A program made the translations under genes and the position numbers. From Streptomyces diastatochromogenes (lineage in GTDB: Bacteria > Actinomycetota > Actinomycetes > Streptomycetales > Streptomycetaceae), in contig JAPTYK010000001.1 in the NCBI GenBank assembly GCA_026913215.1, positions 6,200,001 to 6,264,000 on the forward strand: a stretch of 64,000 nucleotides of DNA, read 5' to 3'. Each line of letters begins with the position of its first letter. Position 1 is the stretch's first letter. A model generated the notes under the pieces. That model made no database searches, was not told the DNA's origin, and saw only the letters and a list, made by a program, of their open reading frames with translations. Positions 41,637 through 53,155 of the stretch are shown here, piece after piece.

Positions 41637-43223
41637 GTGAACCCGTCCTACGCGCACGGCGTCTCGGAGACGCCCCTCCTCGGCGACACCATCGCCGACA
41701 ACCTCGACCGCTCCGTCGCCGCCTGGCCCGACCGGGAGGCCCTCGTCGACGTGCCGACCGGACGCCGCTGGACGTACGCGGAGTTCGGCGCGGACGTCGA
41801 CCGGCTGGCCGGCTCCCTGCTCGGCAGCGGGGTCCGCAAGGGCGACCGGGTCGGCATCTGGGCGGTGAACTGCGCCGAGTGGGTGCTCGTCCAGTACGCC
41901 ACCGCCCGCATCGGCGCGATCATGGTGAACATCAACCCGGCCTACCGCGCCCACGAGTTGGCGTACGTCCTCCAACAGGCCGGCATCTCGCTCCTGTTCG
42001 CCTCCCGCGCGCACAAGACGAGCGACTACCGGGCCATGGTCGAGCAAGTCCGCGCAGACTGCCCGGAGTTGCGCGAGACCGTCTACTTCGGCGACCCGAG
42101 CTGGGACGCGCTGCTCGCCCGGACGCCCGGCGAGCTGCGCCCGGAGCCGCTCTCCTGCGACGAACCCGTCAACATCCAGTACACCTCGGGGACGACGGGC
42201 TTCCCGAAGGGCGCCACGCTCTCCCACCACAACATCCTCAACAACGGTTACTTCGTGGGCGAGATGATCGCCTACAGCGAGCAGGACCGCATCTGCGTCC
42301 CGGTGCCCTTCTACCACTGCTTCGGCATGGTCATGGGCAACCTAGCGGCCACCTCGCACGGCGCCTGCATGGTCATCCCGGCCGCCTCCTTCGACCCCGC
42401 CGCCACCCTCCGGGCGGTCCAGGAGGAGCGCTGCACCTCCCTCTACGGGGTGCCGACGATGTTCATCGCCGAGCTCAACCTCCCCGACTTCGCCGCGTAC
42501 GACCTCTCCACGCTCCGCACCGGGATCATGGCGGGCTCGCCCTGCCCGGTCGAGGTGATGAAGCGGGTCGTCGCCGAGATGAACATGGCCGAGGTGTCGA
42601 TCTGTTACGGCATGACCGAGACCTCGCCCGTCTCCACCCAGACCCGCCGCGACGACGACCTGGAGCGCCGCACCGGCACGGTCGGCCGCGTCATGCCGCA
42701 CGTCGAGGTGAAGGTCGTCGACCCGGCGACCGGTCTCACCGTGGAGCGCGGCACGGCGGGGGAGCTGTGCACGCGCGGCTACAGCGTGATGCTCGGCTAC
42801 TGGGACGAGCCGGAGAAGACCGCCGAGGCGATCGACCCCGGCCGCTGGATGCACACCGGGGACCTCGCGGTCATGCGGGACGACGGCTACGTGCAGATCG
42901 TCGGCCGCATCAAGGACATGATCATCCGGGGCGGGGAGAACGTGTACCCGCGCGAGATCGAGGAGTTCCTCTACGGCCACCCCAAGATCGCGGACGTGCA
43001 GGTCGTCGGCGTCCCCGACGAGCGCTACGGCGAGGAGATCCTCGCCTGCGTCATCCCGCGCGACCCCGCCGACCCGCCCACCCTGGACGAGATCACGGCC
43101 TTCTGCCGGGACCGGCTGGCCCACTACAAGATCCCGCGCAGGGTGGAGATCCTCACCGAGTTCCCGATGACGGTGAGCGGCAAGGTACGGAAGGTGGAGC
43201 TGCGGCAGACGTACGGCTCCTAG
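41637..43223 (+). CDS. Acyl-CoA synthetase (AMP-binding, FadD-like)
   Basis: 528 residues, GTG with AAGGAGA ahead. All ANL motifs are present: YTSGTTGFPKGA (P-loop), YGMTETSP, GYWDEPEKT, HTGDL, GRIKDMIIRGGENVYPREIEE and the C-terminal SGKVRK lysine. The substrate is probably a medium- or long-chain fatty acid, activated to CoA thioester in the cytoplasm. It lies 37 bases downstream of the disrupted synthetase remnant, likely the same operon, so transcription may now depend on the prophage side. The coding region contains a sequence matching, from memory, the attB of phage R4 (about 42283-42350). Confidence 0.85.
   Translation: MNPSYAHGVSETPLLGDTIADNLDRSVAAWPDREALVDVPTGRRWTYAEFGADVDRLAGSLLGSGVRKGDRVGIWAVNCAEWVLVQYATARIGAIMVNINPAYRAHELAYVLQQAGISLLFASRAHKTSDYRAMVEQVRADCPELRETVYFGDPSWDALLARTPGELRPEPLSCDEPVNIQYTSGTTGFPKGATLSHHNILNNGYFVGEMIAYSEQDRICVPVPFYHCFGMVMGNLAATSHGACMVIPAASFDPAATLRAVQEERCTSLYGVPTMFIAELNLPDFAAYDLSTLRTGIMAGSPCPVEVMKRVVAEMNMAEVSICYGMTETSPVSTQTRRDDDLERRTGTVGRVMPHVEVKVVDPATGLTVERGTAGELCTRGYSVMLGYWDEPEKTAEAIDPGRWMHTGDLAVMRDDGYVQIVGRIKDMIIRGGENVYPREIEEFLYGHPKIADVQVVGVPDERYGEEILACVIPRDPADPPTLDEITAFCRDRLAHYKIPRRVEILTEFPMTVSGKVRKVELRQTYGS
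42283..42350. other. R4-phage attB-like site inside fadD
   Basis: The stretch encoding VPVPFYHCFGMVMGN (42298-42342) agrees, on the opposite strand, with my recollection of the R4 attB sequence, matching continuously over about 41 bp (42301-42341). It appears uninterrupted. Confidence 0.5.
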
Positions 43224-43236
43224 AAGGCCTCCGCTC

Positions 43237-43751
43237 CTAGACCACCTCCCGCCGCATGCAGACGCGGGGCCAGACCGACAGGCCGTGGGCCGCCTCGGCG
43301 CGGCTGATCTCGCGCAGGCCCTCCGTGAGCGCCGGGTCGGAGTCGGCGAGCGGGCGGAAGCCGAGCCGCGCGTAGTACGGCGCGTTCCACGGCACCTCGG
43401 TGAAGGTCGTAAGCGTCAGGGCCGCGAGGCCCTGCTCCCTGGCGGCCGCCTCCAGGTGCTCGATCAGCGCCCGGCCGACGCCCCGGCGGGCGGCGTCCGG
43501 TGCACCGACACCTGCTCGATGTGGGCGGCGCCGTCGACGGTGTCCGTCAGCAGGTACGCGACCGGGCGGTCGGCGGCGTCCACCGCCACCCACGCCCGGC
43601 CCGCACTGCGGTAGGTCTCCAGGACGTCCAGGGGCAGCGGGTCGTCGTCGGCGATCGCCGCCATGCCGAGAGTACGGAACGGCTCGCCCGCCGCCCGTTC
43701 GATGTCCTGGAGCAGCGGGAGTTCGGCCGGAGCGGCCGCTCTGATGCGCAT
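43237..43751 (-). CDS. GNAT acetyltransferase (frame break near 43497)
   Basis: Start at 43751: MRIRAAAPAELPLLQDIERAAGEPF... to HIEQVSVH, then a frame change and ARRGVGRALIEHLEAAAREQGLAALTLTTF, ending RREVV. RRGVGRAL is the acetyl-CoA-binding motif A of GNATs; YARLGFRPL is motif B. Restored length is about 171 residues. It acetylates an unknown small molecule or protein. Chromosomal, convergent with fadD; the break is at a GGGGCG run and likely a sequencing error. Confidence 0.7.
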
Positions 43752-43770
43752 ACGACAGTATGGCGCGGCC

Positions 43771-44572
43771 TCAGCGCGGGGCGCCGTCCGGACCCGGACC
43801 GGCCCCCGGCGGCGGCCGGTTCCGGCTGTCGTCGCAGTCGCTCCGCCGGGGGTCCTCCTCGCGGGGCCGGTCGAACAACCCGCCCTCCTGCGAGAACCGG
43901 GGCAGGAACAGGGCCAGGGCGGGATCGCCGTACAGCGCCACGTACAGCTGGACGAGCCACCCGTCCGTCACCTCGCGCCGGTGGGCCGGCAGCGGGTACC
44001 GCTCCCGCAGGGCGGACAGCAGCCGCCGCGCCGCCCGCGTCGTGTCCGGCAGCCGCAGCAGCGCCCCGCGACGAGGACCGGCGGCAGCCCGGCCGCGAGC
44101 GCCCCGGCCAGACCCGCCCCGGTCGCGAGCGGCCCCGCCGCCACGGTCAGCGGTACGCAGCCCAGGAGCAGCCGGGCCGCCCACAGCCGCGCGACCGGCC
44201 GGAGCAGCCCGGCCCCGCGCAGCTCGCCGCGCAGCGCGTCCACCGCCCGCCGCGCCTCGGGCCGCAGGGCCAGGGCCCGCAGCGCGAGCGCCCGGTGCAG
44301 CGCCCCGTGCACGCCGAGCTGTACGGGGTCACGCGTGCGGCCCGGTCCGCCGTTGGCCCGAATCGTATGTTTGCGGCCCGCCGCGACCGCTCCGCGCTGG
44401 TGCAGCGCCACCAGGGCCACGGTGACGGCCGCCCGCCGCCCGCCGCGCAGCAGCGCCAGGGCCTGCGGCGGGGCACGGCCTCCGCGCCGGTCTCCTCGCT
44501 GCGGATTCCGCCGCCCGTCAGCAGCAGGGCGGCGAACAGCAGCTCTCCCAGGCCGCCCCGATGAACCACCAC
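43771..44572 (-). CDS. TIGR04222-type membrane protein (frame breaks)
   Basis: Read leftward from 44572: MVVHRGGLGELLFAALLLTGGG..., then a frame change near 44470 into RRAAVTVALVALHQRGAVAAGRK and DPVQLGVHGALHRALALRAL, then another near 44065 into DTTRAARRLLSALRERYPLP and VALYGDPALALFLPRFSQEGGL. This order is that of TIGR04222 domain-containing membrane proteins in Streptomyces, with the helical repeat region, a membrane hairpin and the YGDPALA signature. Function unknown. About 265 residues if repaired. Confidence 0.6.
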
Positions 44573-44734
44573 GTCCCCGTCGGCATGACGCCCACCCCCG
44601 AGGGTGTTGTGCCCGGGAGAGCGTGATCGTCACGCGTGAATGGCCGATTTCGGATGCCGAGGAGTTGTGTGCGGCCTCGGGGCGGCCCCAGGGCGGCTTC
44701 CGGTCGGCCCTCGGCTGGCCCCCGGCAGGCCCCG

Positions 44735-44780
44735 GCAGGCTTCCGAACGGCTTCCGAGCGGTTTCCGAGCGGCCTCCGGG
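44735..44780. repeat. 11-bp tandem repeat
   Basis: GGCTTCCGAAC, GGCTTCCGAGC, GGTTTCCGAGC, GGCCTCCGG: four consecutive 11-bp units in the intergenic region between two leftward genes. Related GGC-rich units extend upstream to about 44693. Confidence 0.6.
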
Positions 44781-44781
44781 G

Positions 44782-45890
44782 TCAGGCGCCGCCCGCCGCC
44801 AGGTCGTCCGCCGCGCCGTTGACCGGCTGCGGGGTGCCCGTCAGGTCGAGGACGAAGAGCGGCAGGCCGACCTCGGCGGCGCGCGAGCGGGCCTCCGGGT
44901 GTAGCCGGCGAGCGAGAAGAACACGCTCGTGCCGGAGGCGTTCAGCCCGTTGAGCCAGAGGCACTCGACGGCCCGCAGCCCGGCGGGCCGGGTGCTCGGG
45001 TCGACCTGGGCGACCAGGCCGGGCGCCCGCAGGTCCACGCCCGACGAAGGGCGCTCCTCCGGCTGCACCACGTCCTTGAAGCCGAGCCACCGCAGGTACC
45101 CTGCCGCCGCCGCGACCGCGTCCCGCGCGGTCCTGATCGTCACGGGCCGGAAGGCCCAGCGCAGCAGCTCCGGACGCGGGGCCGCCGACGGTGGCAGGAC
45201 GCGCGCGGGTACCGCTCGGCGAAGGTGCGGGGCCCGCCGGACCTGGCTCTCGGCCCCGCGCCCAGCCGTGTCCGCCCCGCTCAGGGCCTTCGGGCTCGGC
45301 CCGAACCAGGGGACCCGGACTCGACGGGGCGGGGGACGGGGAGGGCGGCGGTGGAGGTGGCGGGGTGGGCGAGGCCTGCGGGGCTGGCGAGGCCGGCTGG
45401 GCCTGCGAGGCTGGCTGGGCCGGCGGGGTCGGCTGGACCGATGAGGCCTGTGGGGTCGGCTGGATCGGTGAAGCAGGCTGGACTGGCTGGATCGGCGAAG
45501 CGGGCTGGACTGGCTGGACCGGTGAAGCAGGCTGGATCGGCTGGACCGGTGAGGCCGGCTGGGACGCCCGTCCCGGCTCCGTCCCCACCGCTTCCGTCGT
45601 CCCCGCCGCCCCTCGGTTCCCTCCGTCCCCACCGCCCGTACCGGCACCCGCAGCACCGTCCCGCACGGGCAGCCCAGTTCCGGGTGGGGCCAGTCGGTGG
45701 CGAGGCCGCAGGCCCCGCAGTGGACGGTGACCCAGGAGTCGGCCCAGGTCCGGCGTCCGATCGGCTCCGCGACCGCGCCCGCCACGACCGTCGGGGCGAC
45801 CGGGTGTCCGCAGGCGCAGGGGAAGGCGGGCGGCGCGTACGCCCGCGTGCGCAGGCATTCCGGGCAGCTCACCTGTACCGACTCAGCCAC
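44782..45890 (-). CDS. Zinc-ribbon/Mrr-like restriction-endonuclease-fold protein (frame breaks)
   Basis: Start GTG at 45890. The N-terminus has two zinc ribbons (SCPECLRTRAY...FPCACGHPV; VHCGACGLATDWPHPELGCPCG). A long Pro/Gln/Ala-rich linker follows. The C-terminal domain reads YLRWLGFKDVVQPEERPSSGVDLRAPGLVAQVD and FFSLAGYT, a PD-(D/E)xK Mrr-like core with GVD...VAQVD in place of the usual QxK. The frame changes near 45640, 45190 and 44895. About 370 residues if repaired. Possible defence or DNA-repair nuclease, perhaps inactive given the altered lysine. Confidence 0.5.
45415..45560. repeat. Degenerate repeat coding for QPASP(I/V)QP
   Basis: Tandem units of 18-27 bp built on GGCTGGACTGGCTGGATCGG encode, on the minus strand, QPASPVQPIQPASPVQPVQP-type repeats in the linker of the Mrr-like protein. 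Confidence 0.7.
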
Positions 45891-45985
45891 AGCCCAACCC
45901 CTGTCGTCCCGCCCCATCGTCCCCCATCCGGGGGCCCGGGGGAGGAGGTTCGGCCAGTTCCGTGATCCCGGCGGGCGGACTTCTC

Positions 45986-46053
45986 TTGACGGTTCTCCGG
46001 AGCCCGACCTACATTGCTTCCGTATAGCAGAACAGCATTTCCGCATTACGGAA
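45986..46053 (+). promoter_or_regulatory. gcl promoter with two TTCCG-N5-CGGAA operators
   Basis: TTGACG (45986-45991), 18-bp spacer, TACATT (46010-46015). Two 15-bp boxes follow: TTCCGTATAGCAGAA (46018-46032) and TTCCGCATTACGGAA (46039-46053), start-to-start 21 bp. The same paired arrangement occurs upstream of hyi (54002-54037). Placement after the -10 suggests repression, as by an IclR-type AllR. Confidence 0.7.
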
Positions 46054-46121
46054 ACAGGCGGCCGAGACTCCCGAGACGAGCCGCCCGCCTGGATCCGCCC
46101 GGCCGAAGCAGGAGCACTCCC

Positions 46122-47909
<1,788 letters not shown>

Positions 47910-47921
47910 TCGTCCCCCTCG

Positions 47922-48934
47922 TCAGAGGGACCGACCCCCGCCCCGAGGAGCACCGGAGCGGGGGTCTCCCTGTGCCGCCACGAGGACCGCGCCCGCCTCC
48001 GTCCACTCGTACAGCACCGAGCGTCCCGCCCGGCTCCGCCGTACGAGCCCGGCGTCGAGCAGCACCTTCAGGTGGCGGCCGACCGAGCCGAGGCCCTGCC
48101 CGGTGAGCGCCGTCAACTGGCTGGTGGACAGCGGGGATCCGAGCCGTACGAGCACCCCGGCGCGGGCCGTCCCGAGCAGGGCCCCAGGGCCTCCGGCACC
48201 GCCGGACCGGCCGCGTCCGCCAGGACTCCCGCGCAGGCGTAGACGATCGCGTACCGCTCCGTCCCCTCCCAGGAGACCCAGCCGGTCGCCGGGGTCACCG
48301 GCACGAACAGCAGCCGCCCCCGGTCGACCGAACGCGGCGGATAGTCACGGGTGTTGACCTGGAGGCGTCCGTCGCCGAGCCAGCGCATCTTCCCCGGGCA
48401 CAGCTCGTCGAGGGCCGCCGCCCAGCCGCCCCGGCTCAGCAGTGCCGTCCGCGCCACCACGTCGGCCTCCAGGATCCGGCGCCGCCGCGCCCACTCCGGC
48501 AGCACGGTCTCCCGCCACACCCAGCCGAGCACCCCCGCGAGCCGCTCCGGAAGGTCCCGCGCCGAGCGCAGCGGCTCCGGCACCGGGCCGCCCAGCGCCA
48601 CCGCCAACTGGTCCACGGCGTCGGCAGGTTCGGTGGCCCGGACGGCCCCGACCTCCTCCTCGAAACTCCGCTCGCGGTCGCCCAGCGGGGTCGGGGTGAG
48701 GAAGTCCGCGTTCCAGGTCGGGCCGATCGCCGCCCGCACGAGCAGCGCGTCCAGCGGCTCGGCCGCGAGCCGCTCCCGGTACGCGGGCAGGTGCCGACCG
48801 AGCCACGCCCGCTCGCCCGGGTGCGCCGCCTTCCCCGCGTGCAGCGTCTTGAGCGACGCGACCGCCTCGGCGAGCGGCGAGAGCACGAACGAGCTGCCCG
48901 CCAGGGTGTCCGTACCGATCTGCCACCAGCCCAC
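47922..48934 (-). CDS. ArsR-family regulator with DUF5937-like N-terminal domain (frame break near 48180)
   Basis: GTG 48934 starts VGWWQIGTDTLAGSSFVLSPLAEAVASLKTLH, a long N-terminal domain of about 240 residues of the DUF5937 type. The C-terminal winged helix (LGSPLSTSQLTALTGQGLGSVGRHLKVLLDAGLVRRSRAGRSVLYEWT) is ArsR-like but placed at the C-terminus, as usual in this Streptomyces family. One base is lost near 48180 (CCCAGGGCC region). It is divergent from an MFS transporter, the standard regulator-pump pair; the spacer holds a 44-bp tandem repeat. Confidence 0.75.
47933..47966. terminator. Bidirectional terminator between gcl and the ArsR gene
   Basis: GACCCCCGC (47933-47941) / GCGGGGGTC (47958-47966), 9-bp stem. 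It lies inside the 3' end of the ArsR gene. Confidence 0.6.
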
Positions 48935-48949
48935 GTCTAGCCTCCCCAC

Positions 48950-49042
48950 GCGACACGGCCGATCTTTCACCGGTCCACGTTTCGCTTCCCTGTGCGACAC
49001 AGCCAGCCTTCCACCGGCCCACGTTTCGCCTCCCCGCGAAAC
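48950..49042. promoter_or_regulatory. Divergent promoter with 44-bp tandem repeat and palindrome
   Basis: Two 44-bp direct repeats (48950-48993, 48994-49037) each contain GCGACAC and CGTTTCGC. The right edge makes a perfect palindrome GTTTCGC-N6-GCGAAAC (49023-49042), 39 bp before the MFS start. Likely operators of the ArsR-type regulator. Confidence 0.65.
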
Positions 49043-49080
49043 ATTACCGGCGGTCCCCGGCGCCCCGGAGACTCCCCGCA

Positions 49081-50280
49081 TGCCCCGCTACCGCGCGCTC
49101 TTCCGCACCCCGGAGTTCACCCCGCTCTTCCTCACCGGAGCCGCCCACACCGCCGCCCAGACCGTCGCGGGGCTCGGCCTCGCCACGCTCGTCTTCCGTG
49201 TGACCGGCTCTCCGTTCCTCTCCGCCCTGGCGCTCTTCGGCCCTTCGCTCGCCCAGCTCCTCGGCGCGACCACGCTGCTCTCCGCCGCCGACCGGCTGCC
49301 GCCGCGCGCGGCGATCTCCGGGATCGCGCTCTTCTTCGCCCTGGGGACCGCAGTCCTGGCGATCCCCGGCCTGCCGACCTGGGCGGTCTTCGTGATCCTG
49401 CTCGTCGAGGGGCTGGCGGCCTCGCTGGGCGGCGGGGTGCGGTACGGGCTGCTCAACGAGATCCTCCCGCGCGAGGAGTACCTCCTGGGCCGCTCCGTGA
49501 TGAACATGGCGACCGGTGCCTGCCAGATCGGCGGGTTCGCCACCGGGGCCTCCTCGTCGCCCTGCTCTCGCCCCGTGGCACGGTCCTCGCCGGCGCGGGT
49601 CTCTACCTCGCGGCCGCCCTGGTGGCCCGCTTCGGTCTCGGGCGCGGCCGCCCCGCGCCGCCGGGCGGCCCTCGGTCGCCGAGACCTGGCGCACCAACGG
49701 GCGTCTCCTGGCCGTTCCCGCCCGCCGCCACGCCTACCTGGCGCTCTGGGTGCCGAACGGCCTGATCGTCGGCTGCGAGTCGCTCTTCGTGCCGTACGAC
49801 CCCGAGCGCGCCGGGCTCCTCTTCGCCTGCGGCGCGCTGGGGATGCTGGCCGGGGACACCGCCATCGGCCGCTTCGTACCGGCACGGCTGCGCGAGCGGA
49901 TCCGCTTCCCGCTCCAGGCGCTCCTCGCGGCCCCGTTCCTGCTCTTCGCCCTCGACCCGGCGCTTCCCCTCGCGCTCGCGCTCGTGACCGTGTCGGCGGT
50001 CGGCTACGGGGCGAGCCTGCTGCACCAGGAGAAGCTGATGGCCCTGGTCCCGGAGGAGCTCAGCGGCCACGCCCTCGGCCTGCACACCTCGGGGATGCTC
50101 GCGCTCCAGGGGATCAGCGCGGCCCTGGCCGGCGCTCTCGCCCAGTACACGTCCCCGCGCACCGGGATGGTGCTGCTCGCCGCGGTCTCGCTCGCGGTGA
50201 CGTTCCTGCTGGCCCGTACAGCGAAGAAGAGCGCGGAACCAGGGACCGTAAACCTGGTTCCGCGCTCTCCCGTCTTGTGA
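49081..50280 (+). CDS. MFS transporter (frame breaks near 49553 and 49672)
   Basis: ATG 49081: FRTPEFTPLFLTGAAHTAAQTVAGLGLATLVF starts a 12-TM major facilitator. After TGACQIGGFATG a base is lost near 49553, LLVALLSPRGTVLAGAGLYLAAALVARFG continues, and a second change near 49672 leads to RTNGRLLAVPARRHAYLALWVPNGLIVGCESLF to the end. About 400 residues. A drug or metabolite exporter controlled by the divergent ArsR gene is the likely role. A GC-rich hairpin (about 50235-50265) lies in the last codons, so the true stop may be slightly earlier. Confidence 0.7.
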
Positions 50281-50580
50281 CCGCCCGACGGCACGAGGCT
50301 GGCGCGACAGGACGTTCGCGCCGCCGGGCGGAGTCTCGGGGACCCCTCGGAAAAGGGGGGCGTTGGGACCGCGGCGGTGCCGACGGGCGCCGTGGCGGTT
50401 CCCCTTCCTTCAGGTCAAGAAGGGGGCCCGGCGTCCTTACCACCGCACTGGCTCGGAGCCGCCGCGGTCCTCACGCTTGTCCGGCTCGCCGACCACCCCT
50501 CATCCGGGCCGGCGATCCGGACCACGTACGGCACTGACCTCCCGTCAGGTGCCGTACGCAGTCTGGGTGTTGCCGCGCGA
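50281..50580. other. Intergenic region between convergent MFS and catalase genes
   Basis: 300 bp without a gene I would defend. It contains GC-rich inverted repeats, notably CGTACGGCACTGAC / GTCAGGTGCCGTACG (50525-50558), a 14-bp stem with one bulge that should terminate katA. A similar CGTACGGCAC stem occurs at 59781-59815. Confidence 0.6.
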
Positions 50581-52034
50581 TCAGTCGCGCAGGGCCTCGA
50601 CGGCCTCGCGGACGCGCTTGCCGTAGTCGGCGTCGGCGGCGGCGAAGTGCGCGAGGTTCTTCTCGATGACGTCCTCGCGGGAGACCTGGGACAGACCGCC
50701 GGCGATGTTGGCGACCAGGCGCTTCTTCTCGTCCTCGGACATCAGGCGGTAGAGCTCGCCGGCCTGGAAGAAGTCGTCGTCCTTGGTGTGCGCGGGCGCC
50801 TCGTGGGTGCCGGTCCAGCCGTGGATGGCGAGCGGCGCGGAGAGCGCGGCGTCGGTCTGGGCCGGGCCCTGGTACGAGTTGGGCTCGTAGTTCTTGTCGT
50901 ACCGCGAGCCGTTGCGGGTCGCCATGGCGCCGTCGCGGCCGTAGTTCTCGGCCACGGTCGCCTTGGGGGCGTTCACCGGGAGCTGGGTGTGGTTGACACC
51001 GAGGCGGTAGCGGTGGGCGTCCGCGTAGGCGAAGAGACGGCCCTGGAGCATCTTGTCCGGCGAGGGGCCGATGCCCGGCACGAAGTTGTTCGGGGAGAAC
51101 GCGGCCTGCTCGACCTCGGCGAAGACGTTGTCCGGGTTGCGGTCGAGGACCAGGCGGCCCACGCGCTGCAGCGGGTAGTCGCTGTGCGGCCACACCTTGG
51201 TGAGGTCGAACGGGTTGAAGCGGTAGTCGGCGGCCTCGGCGGCCGGCATGACCTGGACGTACAGGGTCCAGCTCGGGTTCACGCCGCGCTCGATGGCCTG
51301 GAGCAGGTCCGTCTGGTGCGAGTTGGCGTCCTTGCCGACGAGCTCGGCGGCCTGGTCGGCGGAGAGGGAGCGGATGCCCTGGTTCGTCTTGAAGTGGTAC
51401 TTGACGAAGAAGGCCTCGCCCGCCTCGTTGGTCCACTGGTAGGTGTGGGAGCCGTAGCCGTTCATGTGACGGTACGAGGCCGGGATGCCGCGGTCGCCCA
51501 TGAGCCAGGTGATCTGGTGGGTGGCCTCGGGGGCGTGCGCCCAGAAGTCCCAGACGTTGTCCGCCTCCTGCTTGCCCGTGAAGGGGTCGCGCTTCTGGGA
51601 GTGGATGAAGTCGGGGAACTTGATCGGGTCCTTGATGAAGAACACCGGGTGTTGTTGCCGACGAGGTCGTAGTTGCCCTCTTCGGTGTAGAACTTCAGGG
51701 CGAAGCCGCGGGGGTCGCGCACCGCGTCCGCGCCGCCGAGCGAGTCGGCCACGGTGGAGAAGCGGATGAAGGTCTCGGTCTTCTTGCCGACCTCACCGAG
51801 GAAGTTCGCCTTGGTGTACGCGGTGACGTCGTCGGTCACCTCGAAGTAGCCGTACGCGCCGGAGCCGCGGGCGTGCACCACGCGCTCCGGGATCCGCTCA
51901 CGGTTGAAGCGCGCGAGCTTCTCCAGCAGGTGCTGGTCCTGGAGGAGGAGAGGGCCACCGACGCCGGCGGTGGCGGAGTTCTGGTTGTCGGCGACGGGGG
52001 CGCCGGACTCGGTCGTAAGCACGCGCTTCGACAT
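50581..52034 (-). CDS. katA: Catalase (frame break near 51648)
   Basis: ATG 52034: SKRVLTTESGAPVADNQNSATAG, PLLLQDQHLLEKLARFNRERIPERVVHARGSGAYGYFEV with the distal His in VVHARG, FIRFSTV and GNYDLVGNNTP. One C is missing at 51648 (ACCCGG instead of ACCCCGG), after which VFFIKDPIKFPDFIH continues and the haem-ligand region RLFAYADAHRYRLG follows. About 484 residues, clade 3 monofunctional catalase. It degrades H2O2, the by-product of the uricase encoded 4 kb away, whose operon shares its promoter operator. Confidence 0.9.
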
Positions 52035-52073
52035 CGTGACCTTCCGTACGGGAGCTCTGCTGACGGTCCGAGG

Positions 52074-52114
52074 AGCGTAAATTCGGCTCGAACAGCACGT
52101 CAACAGTTTGTTGA
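52074..52114 (-). promoter_or_regulatory. katA promoter with TCAACA-N3-TGTTGA operator
   Basis: Read leftward: TTGACG (52103-52098), 18-bp spacer, TACGCT (52079-52074). The palindrome TCAACA-N3-TGTTGA (52100-52114) covers the -35. The 20-base string TTTTCAACAAACTGTTGACG differs by one base from the one in front of uraD (54826-54845). Confidence 0.7.
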
Positions 52115-52129
52115 AAATGAAGTGTGGTG

Positions 52130-52192
52130 TTCCGGTCGGCGGCGACGCCTGGGCGCGACAGGACAGGTTGTCAGCGCCGCCGCCGACCGGAA
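52130..52192. terminator. Terminator after glxR
   Basis: TTCCGGTCGGCGGCG (52130-52144) / CGCCGCCGACCGGAA (52178-52192), a 15-bp perfect stem around a loop that contains GGCGCGACAGGACAGG. Confidence 0.75.
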
Positions 52193-52221
52193 ATCAGGGG
52201 CCCCGGTGCCGGGGCGGGGGA

Positions 52222-53111
52222 TCAGACCTGCTGGCCGGAGAGGCGCTCGACGGCGCGCAGCAGGGCCGAGTGGTCCAGACCGCCGTCACCCTGCGCGCGC
52301 AGCGAGGCGACGAGCTGGGCGACGACCGCGCCGACCGGGAGGGCCGCACCGACGTTGCGGGCGGCGTCGGTGACGATGCCCATGTCCTTGTGGTGCAGGT
52401 CGATCCGGAAGCCGGGCTTGAAGTCCCGGTTCAGGAAGTTGTCCTTCTTGCGGGTCAGCACGGTCGAGCCGGCCAGACCGCCGTTGAGGACGTCGAGGGC
52501 GGCGTTGAGGTCCACGCCCGACTTCTCCAGGAAGACCACGGCCTCGGCGCAGGCCTGGATGTTGACCGCGACGATCAGCTGGTTGGCGGCCTTCACCGTC
52601 TGGCCGGAGCCGTGCGGGCCGCAGAGCACGATGGTCTTGCCGAGGGCCTCCAGGATCGGGAGGGCCTCGTCGAAGTCGGCCTGCTCGCCGCCGACCATGA
52701 TCGAGAGCACGGCCTCGATGGCGCCGGCCTCGCCGCCGGAGACGGGGGCGTCGATGACGCGGATGCCCTTCTCCTTGGCGTTCTTCGCCAGGTCGACCGA
52801 GGTCTGCGGGGTGATCGAGGACATGTCCACGATCAGCGCGCCCTGCTTGGCGTTCTCCAGGATGCCCTCGGGGCCGTAGGAGATGGCCTCGACCTGCGGG
52901 GAGGCGGGCACCATCGTGATGATGACGTCGGCGTCCTTGACGGCCTCGGCGATCGAGCCGGCCGCGGAGCCGCCGGCCTTGGCCAGGCGGTCCAGCTTGT
53001 CCTGCTCCAGCGTGAAGCCGGTGACCGAGTAGCCGGCCTTCAGGAGGTTCTCGGACATGGGGGAGCCCATGATGCCGAGGCCGATCCAAGCGATCTTGGG
53101 AGGGTGCTCAT
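52222..53111 (-). CDS. glxR: 2-hydroxy-3-oxopropionate (tartronate semialdehyde) reductase
   Basis: ATG 53111 reads MSTLP; one C is missing near 53093, after which KIAWIGLGIMGSPMSENLLKAGY (Rossmann GxGxMG) begins the intact frame. Other family marks: DAPVSGGEAGA, VLCGPHGSGQTVKAANQ with catalytic Lys in GxxxKxxxN, and LHHKDMGI. About 296 residues. It reduces tartronate semialdehyde, made by Gcl, to glycerate using NAD(P)H. Downstream of hyi in the same leftward operon. Confidence 0.9.
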
Positions 53112-53155
53112 GAGGGTGCCTCTCAAAACAAGGTGGTACGGGGAGGGGGCCTGCG

